A stretch of 64,000 bases of DNA from Batkoa obscura (taxonomy: Eukaryota; Entomophthoromycota; Entomophthoromycetes; Entomophthorales; Batkoaceae). Shown piece by piece: positions 10,184-21,526 of this stretch (the stretch's first letter is position 1; every line of letters begins with the position of its first letter). A program made the translations under genes and the position numbers. The notes below the pieces were generated by a model. The model was not told where the DNA came from, did no database searches, and was given only the letters and a program-made list of their open reading frames with translations. The stretch lies in the NCBI GenBank assembly GCA_030770535.1, contig JASVEC010000047.1, positions 62,001-126,000 on the forward strand, given 5' to 3'.

Positions 10184-11455
10184 ATGGATTCTAACTCAAA
10201 TCAACAAAACATAACTAAAAAATTCAGAAGTCAAGCTGAACTGAATCAATCTAATATTAAGTCTAATCGTATACTTACACTAATCAAAGAAAAACCAGCA
10301 GAAAATTCAGCTATTGCACCTAACTTAATGAAACAAGAAATCATGGCAAAAATTGATAGATATTTTAAGACTAGAACACCTGAAGGTAATGGTGTAATAA
10401 GAGATGTTATATTGAGACCAACATTCAACAGGGATAGTATTAATGTTGGTGATAATGACTACTTATGTATTGCAAAAGCTATTGGTGTAAGTAACCATGA
10501 CTCGGAAGTAGTTATGTCAAATGTCTTTATATCTGATGAAGGACCACAAAGCAAACTTGAAAAGGATATGGCGGAATATATAGGTAAAGAATCATCCATT
10601 ATAACTCAATCCGGTTATGCAGCTAATTCTGGTCTTCTTCAATGTTTATGTACCAATGAAACAAACGTTTATATAGATAGCTTCCTACATGCATCTTTTA
10701 GAGATGGAATCGGTTTTAGAAAACCAAAATTGCATATATTTAAACATAATAATGTCAATGACTTAGAAAGATTAGTAGAAGATAATGGTTATGGTATCAT
10801 TGTAGTTGAAAGTATCTATAGTGTAACTGGGGACTTTACGCCTCTTAAAAAAGTAATAGATATTAAAAAAAAGTATGGGTGCTTATTAGTACTTGATGAA
10901 TCGCATTCATTAGGGCTGTATGGGGAGAAAGGTAGAGGGTATTCTAGTTTATTTGATCACCAGTATGTTGATATTGTTACTGCTAGTTTAGCAAAAGCAT
11001 TTTGTTCAAGGGCAGGGATCATAGCAGGTGATAAAAGACTTGTTGAGTATGTAAAAGAAAATTCTATGCCTCATACATTTAGTTCATGTATCATGAACTA
11101 TGACTTAATCCGAATGCACAAGATATTACATAGAATAAAAAGTATGGATAAAGAGAGAGAGCATCTTATGGGCATATCAAAAGAGTTTCGAAGGATTTTA
11201 GGACATACTGGTGTACCATATACTAAATCTGAATTTACTTCACCAATCATTAGTTTAGTATTTCCATCCGAAAAGAAATTAGTGAAAATGAACCAATATT
11301 TATTGAAAAAAAACATATTTGCTTCATGTTTTGTTCATCCAACTACGGCTAGAGACGCTCCTTGTTTAAGATTCACATTGAGCTCAAACATTACTATGAA
11401 GGATGTCAATTACATTATATCCCAAATATCTTCCTATAATAGTTCAAAATTATAA
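10184..11455 (+). CDS. CqsA/LqsA-like alpha-oxoamine (autoinducer) synthase
   Basis: A 423-residue, intronless PLP enzyme of fold type I. The ATG at 10184 is preferred: it has A at -3 and G at +4, and the frame upstream has no ATG. Motifs are QSGYAANSGLLQ (142-153), NVYIDSFLHAS (D165, H169), IIVVESIYS, VLDESHSLG (D238, H241) and TASLAKAF with the Schiff-base lysine K271. These follow the bacterial autoinducer synthase CqsA closely (LSQSGWNANVGLLQ, TNVYIDFFAHMS, IIVVDSIYS, VDESHSLG, TASLAKTF, plus a PATS-type C-terminus, here HPTTARD). CqsA condenses an acyl-CoA with an amino donor to make alpha-hydroxyketone signals. I see no mitochondrial signal as expected of ALAS, and serine palmitoyltransferase is less similar. 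It converges on a fatty acid desaturase. Transfer from bacteria is an inference; the substrate is unknown. Confidence 0.8.
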   Translation: MDSNSNQQNITKKFRSQAELNQSNIKSNRILTLIKEKPAENSAIAPNLMKQEIMAKIDRYFKTRTPEGNGVIRDVILRPTFNRDSINVGDNDYLCIAKAIGVSNHDSEVVMSNVFISDEGPQSKLEKDMAEYIGKESSIITQSGYAANSGLLQCLCTNETNVYIDSFLHASFRDGIGFRKPKLHIFKHNNVNDLERLVEDNGYGIIVVESIYSVTGDFTPLKKVIDIKKKYGCLLVLDESHSLGLYGEKGRGYSSLFDHQYVDIVTASLAKAFCSRAGIIAGDKRLVEYVKENSMPHTFSSCIMNYDLIRMHKILHRIKSMDKEREHLMGISKEFRRILGHTGVPYTKSEFTSPIISLVFPSEKKLVKMNQYLLKKNIFASCFVHPTTARDAPCLRFTLSSNITMKDVNYIISQISSYNSSKL

Positions 11456-11496
11456 TTTGATTAGCTAGTTTTCATAACTAAGTATAATAAATCATA

Positions 11497-11537
11497 TTAC
11501 TTTATTACTTTATTACTTTATTACTTTATTACTCTAT
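11497..11537. repeat. TTTATTAC tandem repeat
   Basis: About five tandem copies of a TTTATTAC-type unit lie between the two convergent stop codons of the CqsA-like and desaturase genes, so in their 3' regions. Confidence 0.75.
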
Positions 11538-11808
11538 TATAAATTAAACTAAACATAAATCACTTAAATATATTACCATTTAATTTAGTACTTCATTAAA
11601 TTAGTTTGTGATATAACAATTAAACATTTAAACTACTAGTTTTTTGAATTACTGATTTTTAAAAGTAGGTCAATAAAATAAATATTTTTGATAACAAAAA
11701 AATGTCAGGATCTTAAAGAAATTTTATAACTTAAAGAATCAATCTTTTCAAAAAAACAAAATACTCAAATAAAAGACGTAACCATTTAAAGTTTATTTTA
11801 ATTTTAAC

Positions 11809-13023
11809 TTACATTGATTTATAGAATAAAACATCTCCTTCATCTTCTATAAACAAACAACTTCTTGCAGATCTATACAAAGATAAATAAAGCGGTGTCT
11901 TATCATAAAGATAATATTGATCCAATTTAACTTTAAGATATTTTGTAGCTTCAATTGCATTATAGAAGGGCATCCTGGGGAACAAATGATGAGCAACATG
12001 TGAATCATTGATATGATGGAGAGCAACATTAAGAAACCAACCATAACTACGATCAACGGTAGCTAAGCAACCTCTAACATAATTCCATTCCTTTGGATTA
12101 TAGTGGGGTAAATAAACATCCGTATGTTGTAAAAGAGTAATGACTACTACCCAAGCATTACAAACAAGATATGGTATTAAATAATATCTAGTAACTACCC
12201 AGAAGGAAGTTATTTTAATAAAATAAGCAATTACAAATAATGTTATTATGAAACCAACGTCTGAAAGTAAAACATCAAATGCTTGGTGGGGACGAAAAAG
12301 CGGAGATTTTGGATCGAAGTGAGAAGCATTCTGGTTATAGCGTTTACCAGAAGCGTTGTATATAAGATAAGCGGGCAATCCAACTAGCAAAATTTTGATT
12401 AGGTATAAAATTGTATAGATTGGGGCTGATTCAACGGACTCATTTATTGTATTATACAACTTATTATACTCACTCCTTGTAACTGGTACGTATCCTTGAT
12501 CCTCATATAAATGAGCAGTATGGGCATGATGATGACCATGAGAAATAGACCATGAGAAATATGGGATCAACAATGCACTGTGTAATACAAATCCAATAAA
12601 ATCATTAATAATTCTATGATCTGAAAATGCTTGATGACCACATTCATGAGCAACAATCCATAGTGCAGTCAAGAATACACCTTGAAAAAACCAATACAAT
12701 GGCCATAAAATCAATTGAATAACAAACGAAAAAGTATCAAAGTAAGTTGCAATATAAAATAAACCGGAGCACATTAATAAATCAGTTAATAGGTAAAGAG
12801 AATACTTAAGTGTAGAACGTTTGAACAAATGAGCTGGTATACTATCACGCAATTCCTTCATTGTAAAATTTGGCGGTGTATAATTTTTATGATAGAACTC
12901 AATACCTTCATTATTAGCTATATAGCTTAAATCATTTGCTTTGAATTCATTGTCTTTCAAATTGTTATAGTGCATTGAATCAAGTTTTTTATTGCTACAA
13001 TTAGTTATTTCTAATGGAGACAT
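11809..13023 (-). CDS. FAD2: Delta-12-type (omega-6) fatty acid desaturase
   Basis: A 404-residue integral membrane desaturase in one exon. The three histidine boxes are HECGHQAF (126-133), HGHHHAHT (162-169) and HVAHHLFP (342-349), with several hydrophobic spans between them and a YTPPNFTMKELRDSIP-type N-terminal block typical of FAD2/FAD3 enzymes. It should introduce a second double bond into oleate in endoplasmic reticulum lipids to make linoleate. Whether it is delta-12, omega-3 or bifunctional cannot be told from sequence reading alone. The second box (HGHHHAH) has an extra histidine compared with the usual HxxHH. The start ATG is followed by a Ser/Pro stretch, and the gene converges on the CqsA-like gene about 350 bp away. 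Confidence 0.88.
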   Translation of the reverse strand: MSPLEITNCSNKKLDSMHYNNLKDNEFKANDLSYIANNEGIEFYHKNYTPPNFTMKELRDSIPAHLFKRSTLKYSLYLLTDLLMCSGLFYIATYFDTFSFVIQLILWPLYWFFQGVFLTALWIVAHECGHQAFSDHRIINDFIGFVLHSALLIPYFSWSISHGHHHAHTAHLYEDQGYVPVTRSEYNKLYNTINESVESAPIYTILYLIKILLVGLPAYLIYNASGKRYNQNASHFDPKSPLFRPHQAFDVLLSDVGFIITLFVIAYFIKITSFWVVTRYYLIPYLVCNAWVVVITLLQHTDVYLPHYNPKEWNYVRGCLATVDRSYGWFLNVALHHINDSHVAHHLFPRMPFYNAIEATKYLKVKLDQYYLYDKTPLYLSLYRSARSCLFIEDEGDVLFYKSM

Positions 13024-13586
13024 TATTTCATTAAAAAACCTTTTTAGATTTTGTTTTTAATTTATACCTTCTGATATTTTGATTTTCTTTTTTTAGTATG
13101 TATTTAGGGATATAAGCAATGATATTATTATAAAACCATCTACGTTAACAATGATCTGAAACATGAACTAATTTTTTCTCCTCCCTCGCTCTTCTCCCCT
13201 TTTTTATGAAATCAAGTTTAATTGAGGGTGTCTTATTAATTTCATTACTTTTTCTGCTCTTCACCTCATTAGGAGAGGTCTCAGATAGCTACTCCAAAAA
13301 TTAATTTATTTAATAAAGCCTGATAAAATCCTTACTAAATTAAGTAAATATTTTTCGTATTTTACTAAATAAATTAATTTTTAGAGTAGCTACCTCAGAC
13401 CTCTCCTTGTACTAAACTTCAATTTAACTTTGTAATTTTATTTAAACTTACTTTGTTTAGTTAAAGCTCCTGTAAAATTATAGACGAATTTCATTCAAGA
13501 ATATTTATACATTTAATTTACTATGAAGTTTAATTTATTCTAAAACAGAATGGCTTTTATTGGCTATTTGATAATATTGGAATAAA
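13024..13586. other. Intergenic with a foldback element
   Basis: The upstream region of the desaturase has pyrimidine-rich stretches (TTCTCCTCCCTCGCTCTTCT at about 13170) that could be core-promoter elements. A partial MITE left end (GAGGGTGTCTTATTAATTTC) lies at about 13228-13265, interrupted by the foldback element listed separately. Confidence 0.4.
13271..13407. repeat. Small foldback (hairpin) element
   Basis: Arms of about 45 bp, AGGAGAGGTCTCAGATAGCT...ATTAATTTATTTA and its complement, surround a spacer of about 45 bp. The arms differ at few positions, so the whole 137 bp could fold into one hairpin. It is inserted in what looks like the left end of a TATGGGG MITE. The family is unknown; it is probably a separate MITE type. 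Confidence 0.75.
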
Positions 13587-13688
13587 ATGGGAGTGTCTTT
13601 TTTAACTTCATTATTTCTTCCATTTTTTAAGCGCTATCTAAACGGAAAATTTGCTAACAAAATTCTTAAACACAAAAATACATCCCCA
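13587..13688 (+). mobile_element. TATGGGG MITE
   Basis: From ATGGGAGTGTC to ACATCCCCAAATA. A second, partial right end (ACAAAAAATACATCCCCTTA) follows at about 13708-13727. Confidence 0.85.
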
Positions 13689-13929
13689 AATACTAAAATA
13701 TAAATACAAAAAATACATCCCCTTATGTTGAAATATTTTTTTATTTAGCTTTAATAATTTAAAAATATATATATATTTAAATATTAAACAATAATTAAAA
13801 ACAAGTTTTTTTAGTTAATAATATATTTAATTTTAAACTTTTTATATAAATATATATACTAAGATAAATTTAATATAGTAACAATAACTTTTATATTGGT
13901 TTGCATTCAAAAGGCATATTTTAGACTTA

Positions 13930-14530
13930 TAGAAGTATCTTCATTTTGAATTTAAAGTCAAAAGTATGCTTTTCAAAAATACAAATTGTGAAAGTTGGTA
14001 CCCAGCGGTTAAAGTTAAAGCAGTTTTAGCTTAATTAACTGGCCGTAAATCGAAAGGTCTTAGCTTATGTAACTAAAATAGACTTAGATTAACAAGAATA
14101 ATTTTGAATAAGCTACAAGCTATGTAAACCAAGTACAATACAACATACTACTGTAAAATCTACATAAAATACTATAAGACTTGATGACTTTATTAAAGAT
14201 ACAATATAAAGGAATAATTTAATTAAAAAATCTCAAGTTATTATATTGAAAAATCTTTTTTATACTCCAGCCAGGTGGTTATATGTAAGGAACATAATGA
14301 CAGTTATAATTCCTTATTGTAATTGCTAAGTATGAACATTAAAATGTGGACAATAAATTCTTCACGATCAAGTAGTAGTAATTCTCACAACAAATGTAAA
14401 TAAGGAACTCTGAATTGATTATACCACATGAATCATGGCCAAATTAATTGCAAAACTAGCTGTAGTTTTGTAATCAAGTTAAGTGATTATTATGTGATAT
14501 AAATCATAGAGCTGATGAAGCGATATTTGA
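13930..14530. repeat. Diverged copy of the palindromic repeat
   Basis: The same order of blocks as the complement of 6325-5866, for example AAAGGTCTTAGCTTATGTAA here for AAAGGTCTTAGTTTATGTGA, then a shared GACTTTATTAAA-type block and TTTTTTATACTC. It is more GC-rich and more diverged by indels than the copies near 6-9 kb, so it represents an independent copy. Confidence 0.55.
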
Positions 14531-14802
14531 CAAAAGTATTAATTGTTTCTTTTGCTTTACTTCTTTTTTGTTTATTCTTGTGAAGGGAAATTGAAAAAAT
14601 CATCTTTGAACATTGAAATAAAAAACAGTACTTAAGGACTTTTTTAACTTGTCAACTAGTAAAGTGTAACTAAAAATTCCATTAGCTATTTGAACAAATT
14701 TAAAAGGGTGACTTTTAAATTAGAAAAATTAAAATTGAGTTTTAAGAAAATAAATCAAAAATTTCTAAGACATTCTAATCGTTTTTTTAGAAATCCGACT
14801 TC

Positions 14803-16713
14803 ATGAATATATCACCAAAGAGTAAACTATCCCATATTCCTAATCAATAGTTAACTGATTTTTTAAATAGAAAGAGTACGCAGTGAAATGGATAAAAGGC
14901 GCCGCCGCGTGGACAGTTTAGAACACGATATAAAATCTATAATTGCCCACTTACAGCACATAAAAATAATCAATCCATCTCACTTCCCAGTATATCACAG
15001 TAAATAGCTATCCTAACAAAAGTATCTATAAAATGTACTAACTACTAATCAGAATACTTAGTTTGGTGCGTGGAAATATTGAATCAAATAAGATACGACA
15101 CCCTATCTGTATATAAAGACTACGATTACATTGAGCTATTAATAGATGCTTATAAACTTGAACTACTAACAATCAATAAAAACAGCAACAAAAATGTCCT
15201 CCACACAATCAAACCAGTTTCTTTGTTAAAGCGACCAACTATAGGATATGACACTTTTTTACAGACTGGTATAATTATCTACTTAAAATACATTAACTTG
15301 TACCAGATGTGGTACACTTTCGAAGAAGTCAATGCTTTAATAACCAGCCCTAAGCCTGATATGTCTTCTCATGCTTTTCTAGCTTTTCTGGCTTATTTCA
15401 CTGGTTCGAGTAGCAGTATGTTAACACATCAGTTATATAAAATTAACTTAAAAAAAGCAAGGCAAGCGTTGATAAAAGCGTATGCCAGTCCTTCATTTAA
15501 TAATATAATCGGTTTATTATTTTTGAGCTTTACTTCAGCGTACCAATCTGATTCAGCTATAACTACACATTATTTTGGTTCGGCTATAAGGATGGCGCAG
15601 GCGTTAGGGTATGATAAAATTGTAGAAGAGCAATCAGAAGAAGATAAAGAAAAGGTAGAGTACGATAAAGAAATGAATGTGGAGGAAAAGGAAAGAATCG
15701 TAAAGTTATGGGACTCGTTATCCTTAGTTTATCATATCTTTTCTACTATGCTTCCAGGTATGAAAAGTCTTAATGTAAATTTTGGACCAGTGAAAATCAA
15801 TGTGCCAAAAAGCGTTGGAGGTCGTCTAGATTTGAACAAAACTCATATGGTGAATGGAATAGAGATGAAAACAATTTTTTTAAATAAGAACTTCGAAAAG
15901 ATATATAGTGAAAAAAAAGTAACTGAATCGTTTATAGAGATTGTATCACACATTCAAAAGGTTGAATTAAATTATTCAAGATTAGATAGAATACATGAAA
16001 TACCACACCATGAATTACAATTACCAAAAGAAAAGTTTAATATTGTATTAAGTAATATAATGAGCCAGTTGATGCACAACCCATCCTTATATGATGCAAT
16101 GAAAAAAATAGAGTTAAAAGAACAAATACAAAATATGAAAATAATCCAGCAATCTTATGAATCCAATGTATTTAATTATCACTTAAATGCTTTTGCTAGT
16201 TTAGTATTAATATATTTGTATTATCCTTCCGTCTTAGTTGTTCCAAAACCTAAAAGGTTTTCAATTAATGAAGCTATGGTTTTATACAAGTCTGCTCAAT
16301 CGGTGGCAGAATTTTTCTTAATAATGAAGCGTAGTAATATCTTACAAATAAATGGTAAAAATCGTGGTGCTTTTGCATGTGTTAGTTGTGACTTAGCTAT
16401 TAACGATGGGTTTCATCTTAATTATGAGTCCCCATATTATACCTCCGTCATGTATGTAGTGTATGTCTATTTGTCATTTATTAGTGAAGAAGAATGGTTG
16501 TTAAACCAAGGGTTTGGTAAAAAGTTGATGATTGAAGCAAAGGCTTATGTATTGAAATTGTTGAAATTATTGATGGCTACTTGTGACTCAAAATTGAAAA
16601 GTGAAAGGTTGGATTCGGTCAATACTATCAAGTTGATTAAAAAGAATTTAAACAACTATGTGGTAAATGAGGCATTTTTATTGTCTATTAATAGATTATT
16701 ATGTAGAAAGTAG
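14803..16713 (+). CDS. Fungal transcription-factor-domain protein, family member A
   Basis: The exons are 14803-14821, 14871-14999 and 15053-16713, giving 602 residues. Exon 1 codes only MNISPK. Exon 2 codes a basic stretch (SEMDKRRRRVDSLEHDIK) that looks like the linker/coiled-coil normally following a Zn2Cys6 cluster. Exon 3 holds the 'middle homology' domain: a GYDTFLQTG block, YFGSAIRMAQALGYDK (matching the RmAqxLG signature of the Fungal_trans domain), a conserved YHLNAFASLVLIYLYYPS helix and a GAFACVSC motif. No CxxC...C zinc cluster is visible upstream of the start. The role is probably regulatory, as a DNA-binding partner or a dominant-negative partner, but this is unproven. It converges on member B. 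The introns have TACTAAC-like branch sites. Confidence 0.8.
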
Positions 16714-17314
16714 AGGAGAGTTATGTTTTGGATAAATTGGGTCAATTGTTTATTTATTATAATAAAAATATCATATATACATACTAAGTATTCTTTGATG
16801 GGGATATATATGTAAAACAGTTAATTATTTACTAAAAAATAAAATTAATTCGAGTATTGAATTATTTTAATCTAAATATATTTATTTTGCTCATTGATGA
16901 TACACTCCTTGAAGACATTAACTTATATCGATTAGCCATCTTTTCACAATAGAAATAACGTTATTGTTTTTATCATCCATAGGGATTTATCATGGCTACT
17001 AGTTTGAAAATTAGTGCAGCTTATGTCAATCTTTATCTTAAGAAGAGTGCTAACTTAATTCAGAAATCGTGCTAATCGTTAATAAAAAGATTACAACTTT
17101 TTAAAAGATAAAAAAATGTTATTAAAAGTGTACTAATTAATTTTAAAGTTAATAAACTTTATTAAAAATGATTATAATACTAAAAAGTGGTTTTTTTAAA
17201 TAAATAGTTATCATTTCCTTTACATCTGCTTTCAAAAGCACATTTAAAAAAAAAGTTTCATATCAATAAATAAACAAACAAGCATTTCACTAAGCGCATA
17301 GGCACCTTTATCTC
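16714..17314. other. Intergenic between convergent members A and B
   Basis: An AT-rich spacer with poly-A/T runs, presumably holding both 3' ends. Nothing else is recognised. Confidence 0.5.
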
Positions 17315-19233
17315 TTACATAATAATATCCTTAATGGTCATCAACAACGTATCCTCAATTTCATAATTTCCCAGATTCTCTTTAATGGATTTAACAGTAT
17401 CCACTGAATCAAATCTCTCGTTTTTCAATCCAGAGTTGCAGGCGCCCTTCAACAATTTCAACAATTTAAGCATATACGCTTTAGCTTCAATGACAATTTT
17501 TTTCCCAAACCCTTGACTTAACAGCCATTCTTCTTCGCTAATAAATGATAAATAAACATATATTACATACATAATAGAAGCGTAATATGGTGCTTCATAA
17601 TTGAACTGAAACCCATCGTTAGTAGCTAAAGCACATCTAGCACATGCAAAAGCCCCACGGTTCAAACCATGAGTTTGTTGAATATTGTTTTGCTTCACTA
17701 TTAAATATAATTCAGTTACTGATTGAGCAGATTTGAACAATAGCCTAGCTTCATTGATCGAAAACTGTTTAGGTTTTGGGACGACTAAAACAGAGGGATA
17801 GTATAGATAGATTAATATTAGGTTAGTAAAGGCATTTAAATGATAGCTAAATACATTGGACTCATAAAATTCCTGAATTATTTTGATCTTTTGCATTTGT
17901 TCCTTTGATTGTATTTTTTTCACTGCATCAGATAAAGACGGATTATATATTAATTGACTGGTTAAGTTAGCCAACACAGTATTAAACTTCTCTTTTGGAA
18001 GCTGTAGTTCCTGATGAGGTACTTCATTTAATTTATTCAGTCTTAAATATTTCGATTTAACCTTTTGAATATGTGCTACAATTTCAATGAATGACTCTGT
18101 CACTACCTTTTCACCATATATCTTTTCAAGCCTACTATTTGAAAAAGTCGTCTTCATTTCCAAGCCATTTATCGCACTAGTTCTGCCTAGTTGCAAGCCA
18201 TCCACATCAGCTTTTGGTAACTTTATTTCTATTGGTTTAAAGTCAAAATGGAGATTTGGCATATTTGGAAATAAAGTCAAAAAATGGTAATAAACCATTG
18301 ATAGCGAGTTCCATAGCTTTATTTTCCTTTCTTTTTTTCCCATACCCTCCATAAAACTCCCATCTATACTCTTATTGTAACCTAACATCTTCTTATCTTC
18401 TTCAACCCCCTCTTCTGCAATCTTATCATATCTCAACAACTGTGCCATTCTTACAGCTGAACTAAAATAACGTGATCCCATTACGGAATCTGATTTATAT
18501 CCTGAAATAAAGCTCATAAACAGTAACCCAATCACATTATTAAAAGAGGGGTTTGCATATGCTTCTGTCAGTCTCTTCTTTGCTTTCTTTATATTTATTT
18601 TATAAATTTGCTGTGCTAGAATCCTATTGTTTGAAGCTGTAAAATAAGACAATAAAGCTAAAAAGACATAGGAAGACATTTCAGAAGTATTTTTGGTTAA
18701 TAAAGCATTAACTTCCTCAGGAGTGAACCACATTTGATATAAATCAATATATTTTAAATAAATAGTTGTACTAGTTTGTAAGAAAGTGCCATAGCCAGTG
18801 GTTGGTTGTTTCAATAAATTAATTGGTTCAACAATATAATTAAGGTTGGGGTTTTTGCTTATGTACATTAGTTCATGTTTATAAGTATGTATTAATAATT
18901 CAATGTGATCGTAGTCTTCGAATACAGATATTGTGCCCTGCTTTAGTTGACTTAATACCTTGACACACCAAGCCAAGTATCCTTAATTTTATATTTTAGT
19001 ATTCTATTTTAAATGCTTTATCGAAATGGTTATTTACTGTGATACATCGATAGCTGTGATGGACTCACTTTTTGTAGATGTTGTAATTGGGTTATTATAG
19101 AGCTTACATTGTGCTCCAAATTGTCCATCCGATGCCGCTTTAAATCTATTCCACTGCGTAGTTTAACTATGAGCCAGAGTTAGTATACATTGGTTCGAAA
19201 AATGAGTGGCTTACTTTTTGGTGGAGTATTCAT
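17315..19233 (-). CDS. Fungal transcription-factor-domain protein, family member B
   Basis: The exons on the minus strand are 19233-19215, 19166-19038 and 18981-17315, giving 604 residues. Exon 1 encodes MNTPPK and exon 2 the basic linker (GIDLKRHRMDNLEHN). Exon 3 has the YFSSAVRMAQLLRYDK signature, a YHLNAFTNLILIYLYYPS helix and GAFACARC followed by ATNDGF. Two residues in the signature depart from the RmAqxLG pattern (LR for LG). Compared with A, an extra acidic/charged insert lies after the signature (IDGSFMEGMGKKERK). There is no zinc cluster. It shares a divergent 380-bp promoter region with member C. Confidence 0.8.
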
Positions 19234-19613
19234 GATGTTGGGTTTTAAGATAAATAAGCTAAAAAAAAGCTAAAAATTGTTAGCATTATTTTTAACCTCA
19301 GTTACTTAATTTTATACAGTTTGACTGGATAATTACTGTTTTTACAGTTAATTTAAGTAAAATGTGACCAGTTTAGCGATAGTTTTATAATTAAACAGTT
19401 TGTTAATTTTTTTAGAGCCTAATCCTTAGATTTTATCTTAATTATAGCTAAATATCCACTCTTAAATAAACAGTTTATTAGTTTATAGAAGAGATGAAAC
19501 AATAATAAATTCTGTCTTTTTCTCTAAGTTTATCTAATAAAATGACATAATTATTATGTCTCATAAAACAAAAAAATTAACCCATTTTAATTTATTTAAA
19601 ATCCAATTTCAAT
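19234..19613. promoter_or_regulatory. Divergent promoter region of members B and C
   Basis: 380 bp separate the start codons of two divergently transcribed paralogues. The block ATCCAAxTTC just before the ATG is shared with members A and D, which marks a conserved leader. No TATA box can be assigned in such AT-rich sequence. Confidence 0.45.
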
Positions 19614-21526
19614 ATGGATACAGTGCCAAAAAGTAAATAATTTTATTATTCTGATTGACATATACTAACCTTCAATTCATAGTAAAATTACGTAGTAAAA
19701 TGAATAAAAGGCATCACCGTGTGGATGCTTTAGAGCGTAATATAATGAAAACAATAACCTGCTTACAACAACTCAAAACTGTTAGCCCATCTCACTTGTC
19801 AGTATATCACAGTAAATAAGCATATTAGAAAAACTACTTAAAGAACTAACACCATGTCAAAGAATATTTAGCCTGGTGCGTCGAGATGTTAATTCAACTA
19901 CAACAAGAAACCTTATCAGTGTTCGAAGACTACGATTACATTGAATTATTGATAACCACTTATAAACAAGAACTGAATTTTTTCAATAATAATGACAACT
20001 TTTCATATGCTATCAAACCAACTACTTTATTAAAGCAACCAACCACCGGATATGGTACTTTTTTACAAAACGGTACCACTATTTATTTAAAGTATATTGA
20101 TTTATATAACATGTGGTATACTTGCGAAGAAGTCAATGCTTTACTGATTAACTCTAAGCCTGATATGCCTTCTTATGCCTTTTTAGCTTTATTGGCTTAC
20201 TTCACAGGTTCAAACAATGGTACATTGGCACAAGAGATTTATAAAAACAACTTAAGAAAAGCTAAAGAAGGTTTGGTGGAAGTTTATACTAATCCATCCT
20301 TTAATGGTATAATTGGTTTACTCTTTTTGTGCTTTATTTCAGCTTATAGATCAGATCCAGTAGGAAGTGTACGCTACTTTAGCTCAGCTGTAAGAATGGC
20401 ACAAGCATTAGGATATGATAAAATAGTAGAAGAGATGGAGGAGAGTGATAAAAAGAGGTTAAAACATAATAAAGAAAAGGAGGAGGCGGATGAGATGAAA
20501 TTAGAGAAAAGGAGAAGGGTTGTGAAATTATGGAACTCATTATCGTTGATTTATTATTCTTTTCTGGCAATGTTTCCAAATATGCCAAGTCTTCATGTCA
20601 ACTTTAAACCAGTGGAAATTGAGTTACCTAATGCCAATAATAATTTACAAACACATAAGACTTCTGAGGTAAATGGTTTGGAGATGAATACCGTTTTTTT
20701 AGATAAAAAGAATGAAAAGGTATACATTGAAAAGATAGTGACAGAGTCATTCATTGAAGTAGTAGAACACATTCAAAAGGTTAAATTAAGCTATTCAAGG
20801 TTAAACAAAGTGCATGAAATACCCGATCGCGAATTACAATTACCAAAAGAAAAGTTTAATACAGTGTTAACTAGTTTAACTAGTCAATTGATATATAATC
20901 CATTTTTGTTTGAAACAGTAAAAAAAATGGAGTTAAAAAAACAAATAGAAAATATGAAAACGATACAACATTATTATGAATCAAATATCTTCAACTATCA
21001 CTTAAATGCTTATACCCATTTAGTGTTAATCTACTTATACTACCCTTCAGTACTAGTGTTTCCAAAACCAAAAAGATTTTCCATCAATGAAGCTATAATC
21101 TTATATAAATCAGCTCAATTCGTGGCAGAATTTTTTTTAACAATGAAACAAAATAATATTCAGCAAAAAAATAAAAAAAGTCAAACTACTAGTGAAAGTA
21201 ATTATAATGAATTAGCTATCAACGATGGGTTTCACCTTAATTATGAAGCCCCATATTATACTTCGGCTATGTATGTAGTGTACGTTTATTTATCTTTTAT
21301 TAGCGAAGAAGAATGGCTGTTGAGTCAGGGATTTGGTAAGAAGTTGATAATCGAAGCAAAGGCTTATATATTGAAATTATTGAAAATGTTGAAGACTACC
21401 TGTGATTCTAAATTGAAAAGTGAAAGGTCGGATTCGAAGAGTACAATTCAATTTATTAAAGAAAATTTGAGGAATTTTGAAATTGAGGATATATTATTAT
21501 TATCTATTAATGAGATTATTGGATAG
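19614..21526 (+). CDS. Fungal transcription-factor-domain protein, family member C
   Basis: The exons are 19614-19632, 19683-19811 and 19863-21526, giving 603 residues. Exon 1 encodes MDTVPK and exon 2 the basic linker (KMNKRHHRVDALERN). Exon 3 has YFSSAVRMAQALGYDK, then a long charged insert with glutamate/lysine runs, and the YHLNAYTHLVLIYLYYPS helix. The CxxC motif found in A, B, D and E (GAFACxxC) is replaced here by a polar stretch (NKKSQTTSESNYNE), so that motif is dispensable or lost. The ATG context and exon lengths match the other members. There is no zinc cluster. Confidence 0.8.

Noticed and set aside
10184-11455. 5-aminolevulinate synthase or serine palmitoyltransferase LCB1
   Set aside because: These share the fold and PLP motifs, but the N-terminal targeting or membrane segments are missing and the closest motif strings are those of CqsA.
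17315-18976. Antisense frames within the transcription-factor family genes (for example 18087-18290, 20379-20588, 35701-35901)
   Set aside because: All are shadows of the coding frame on the other strand and carry no motifs.
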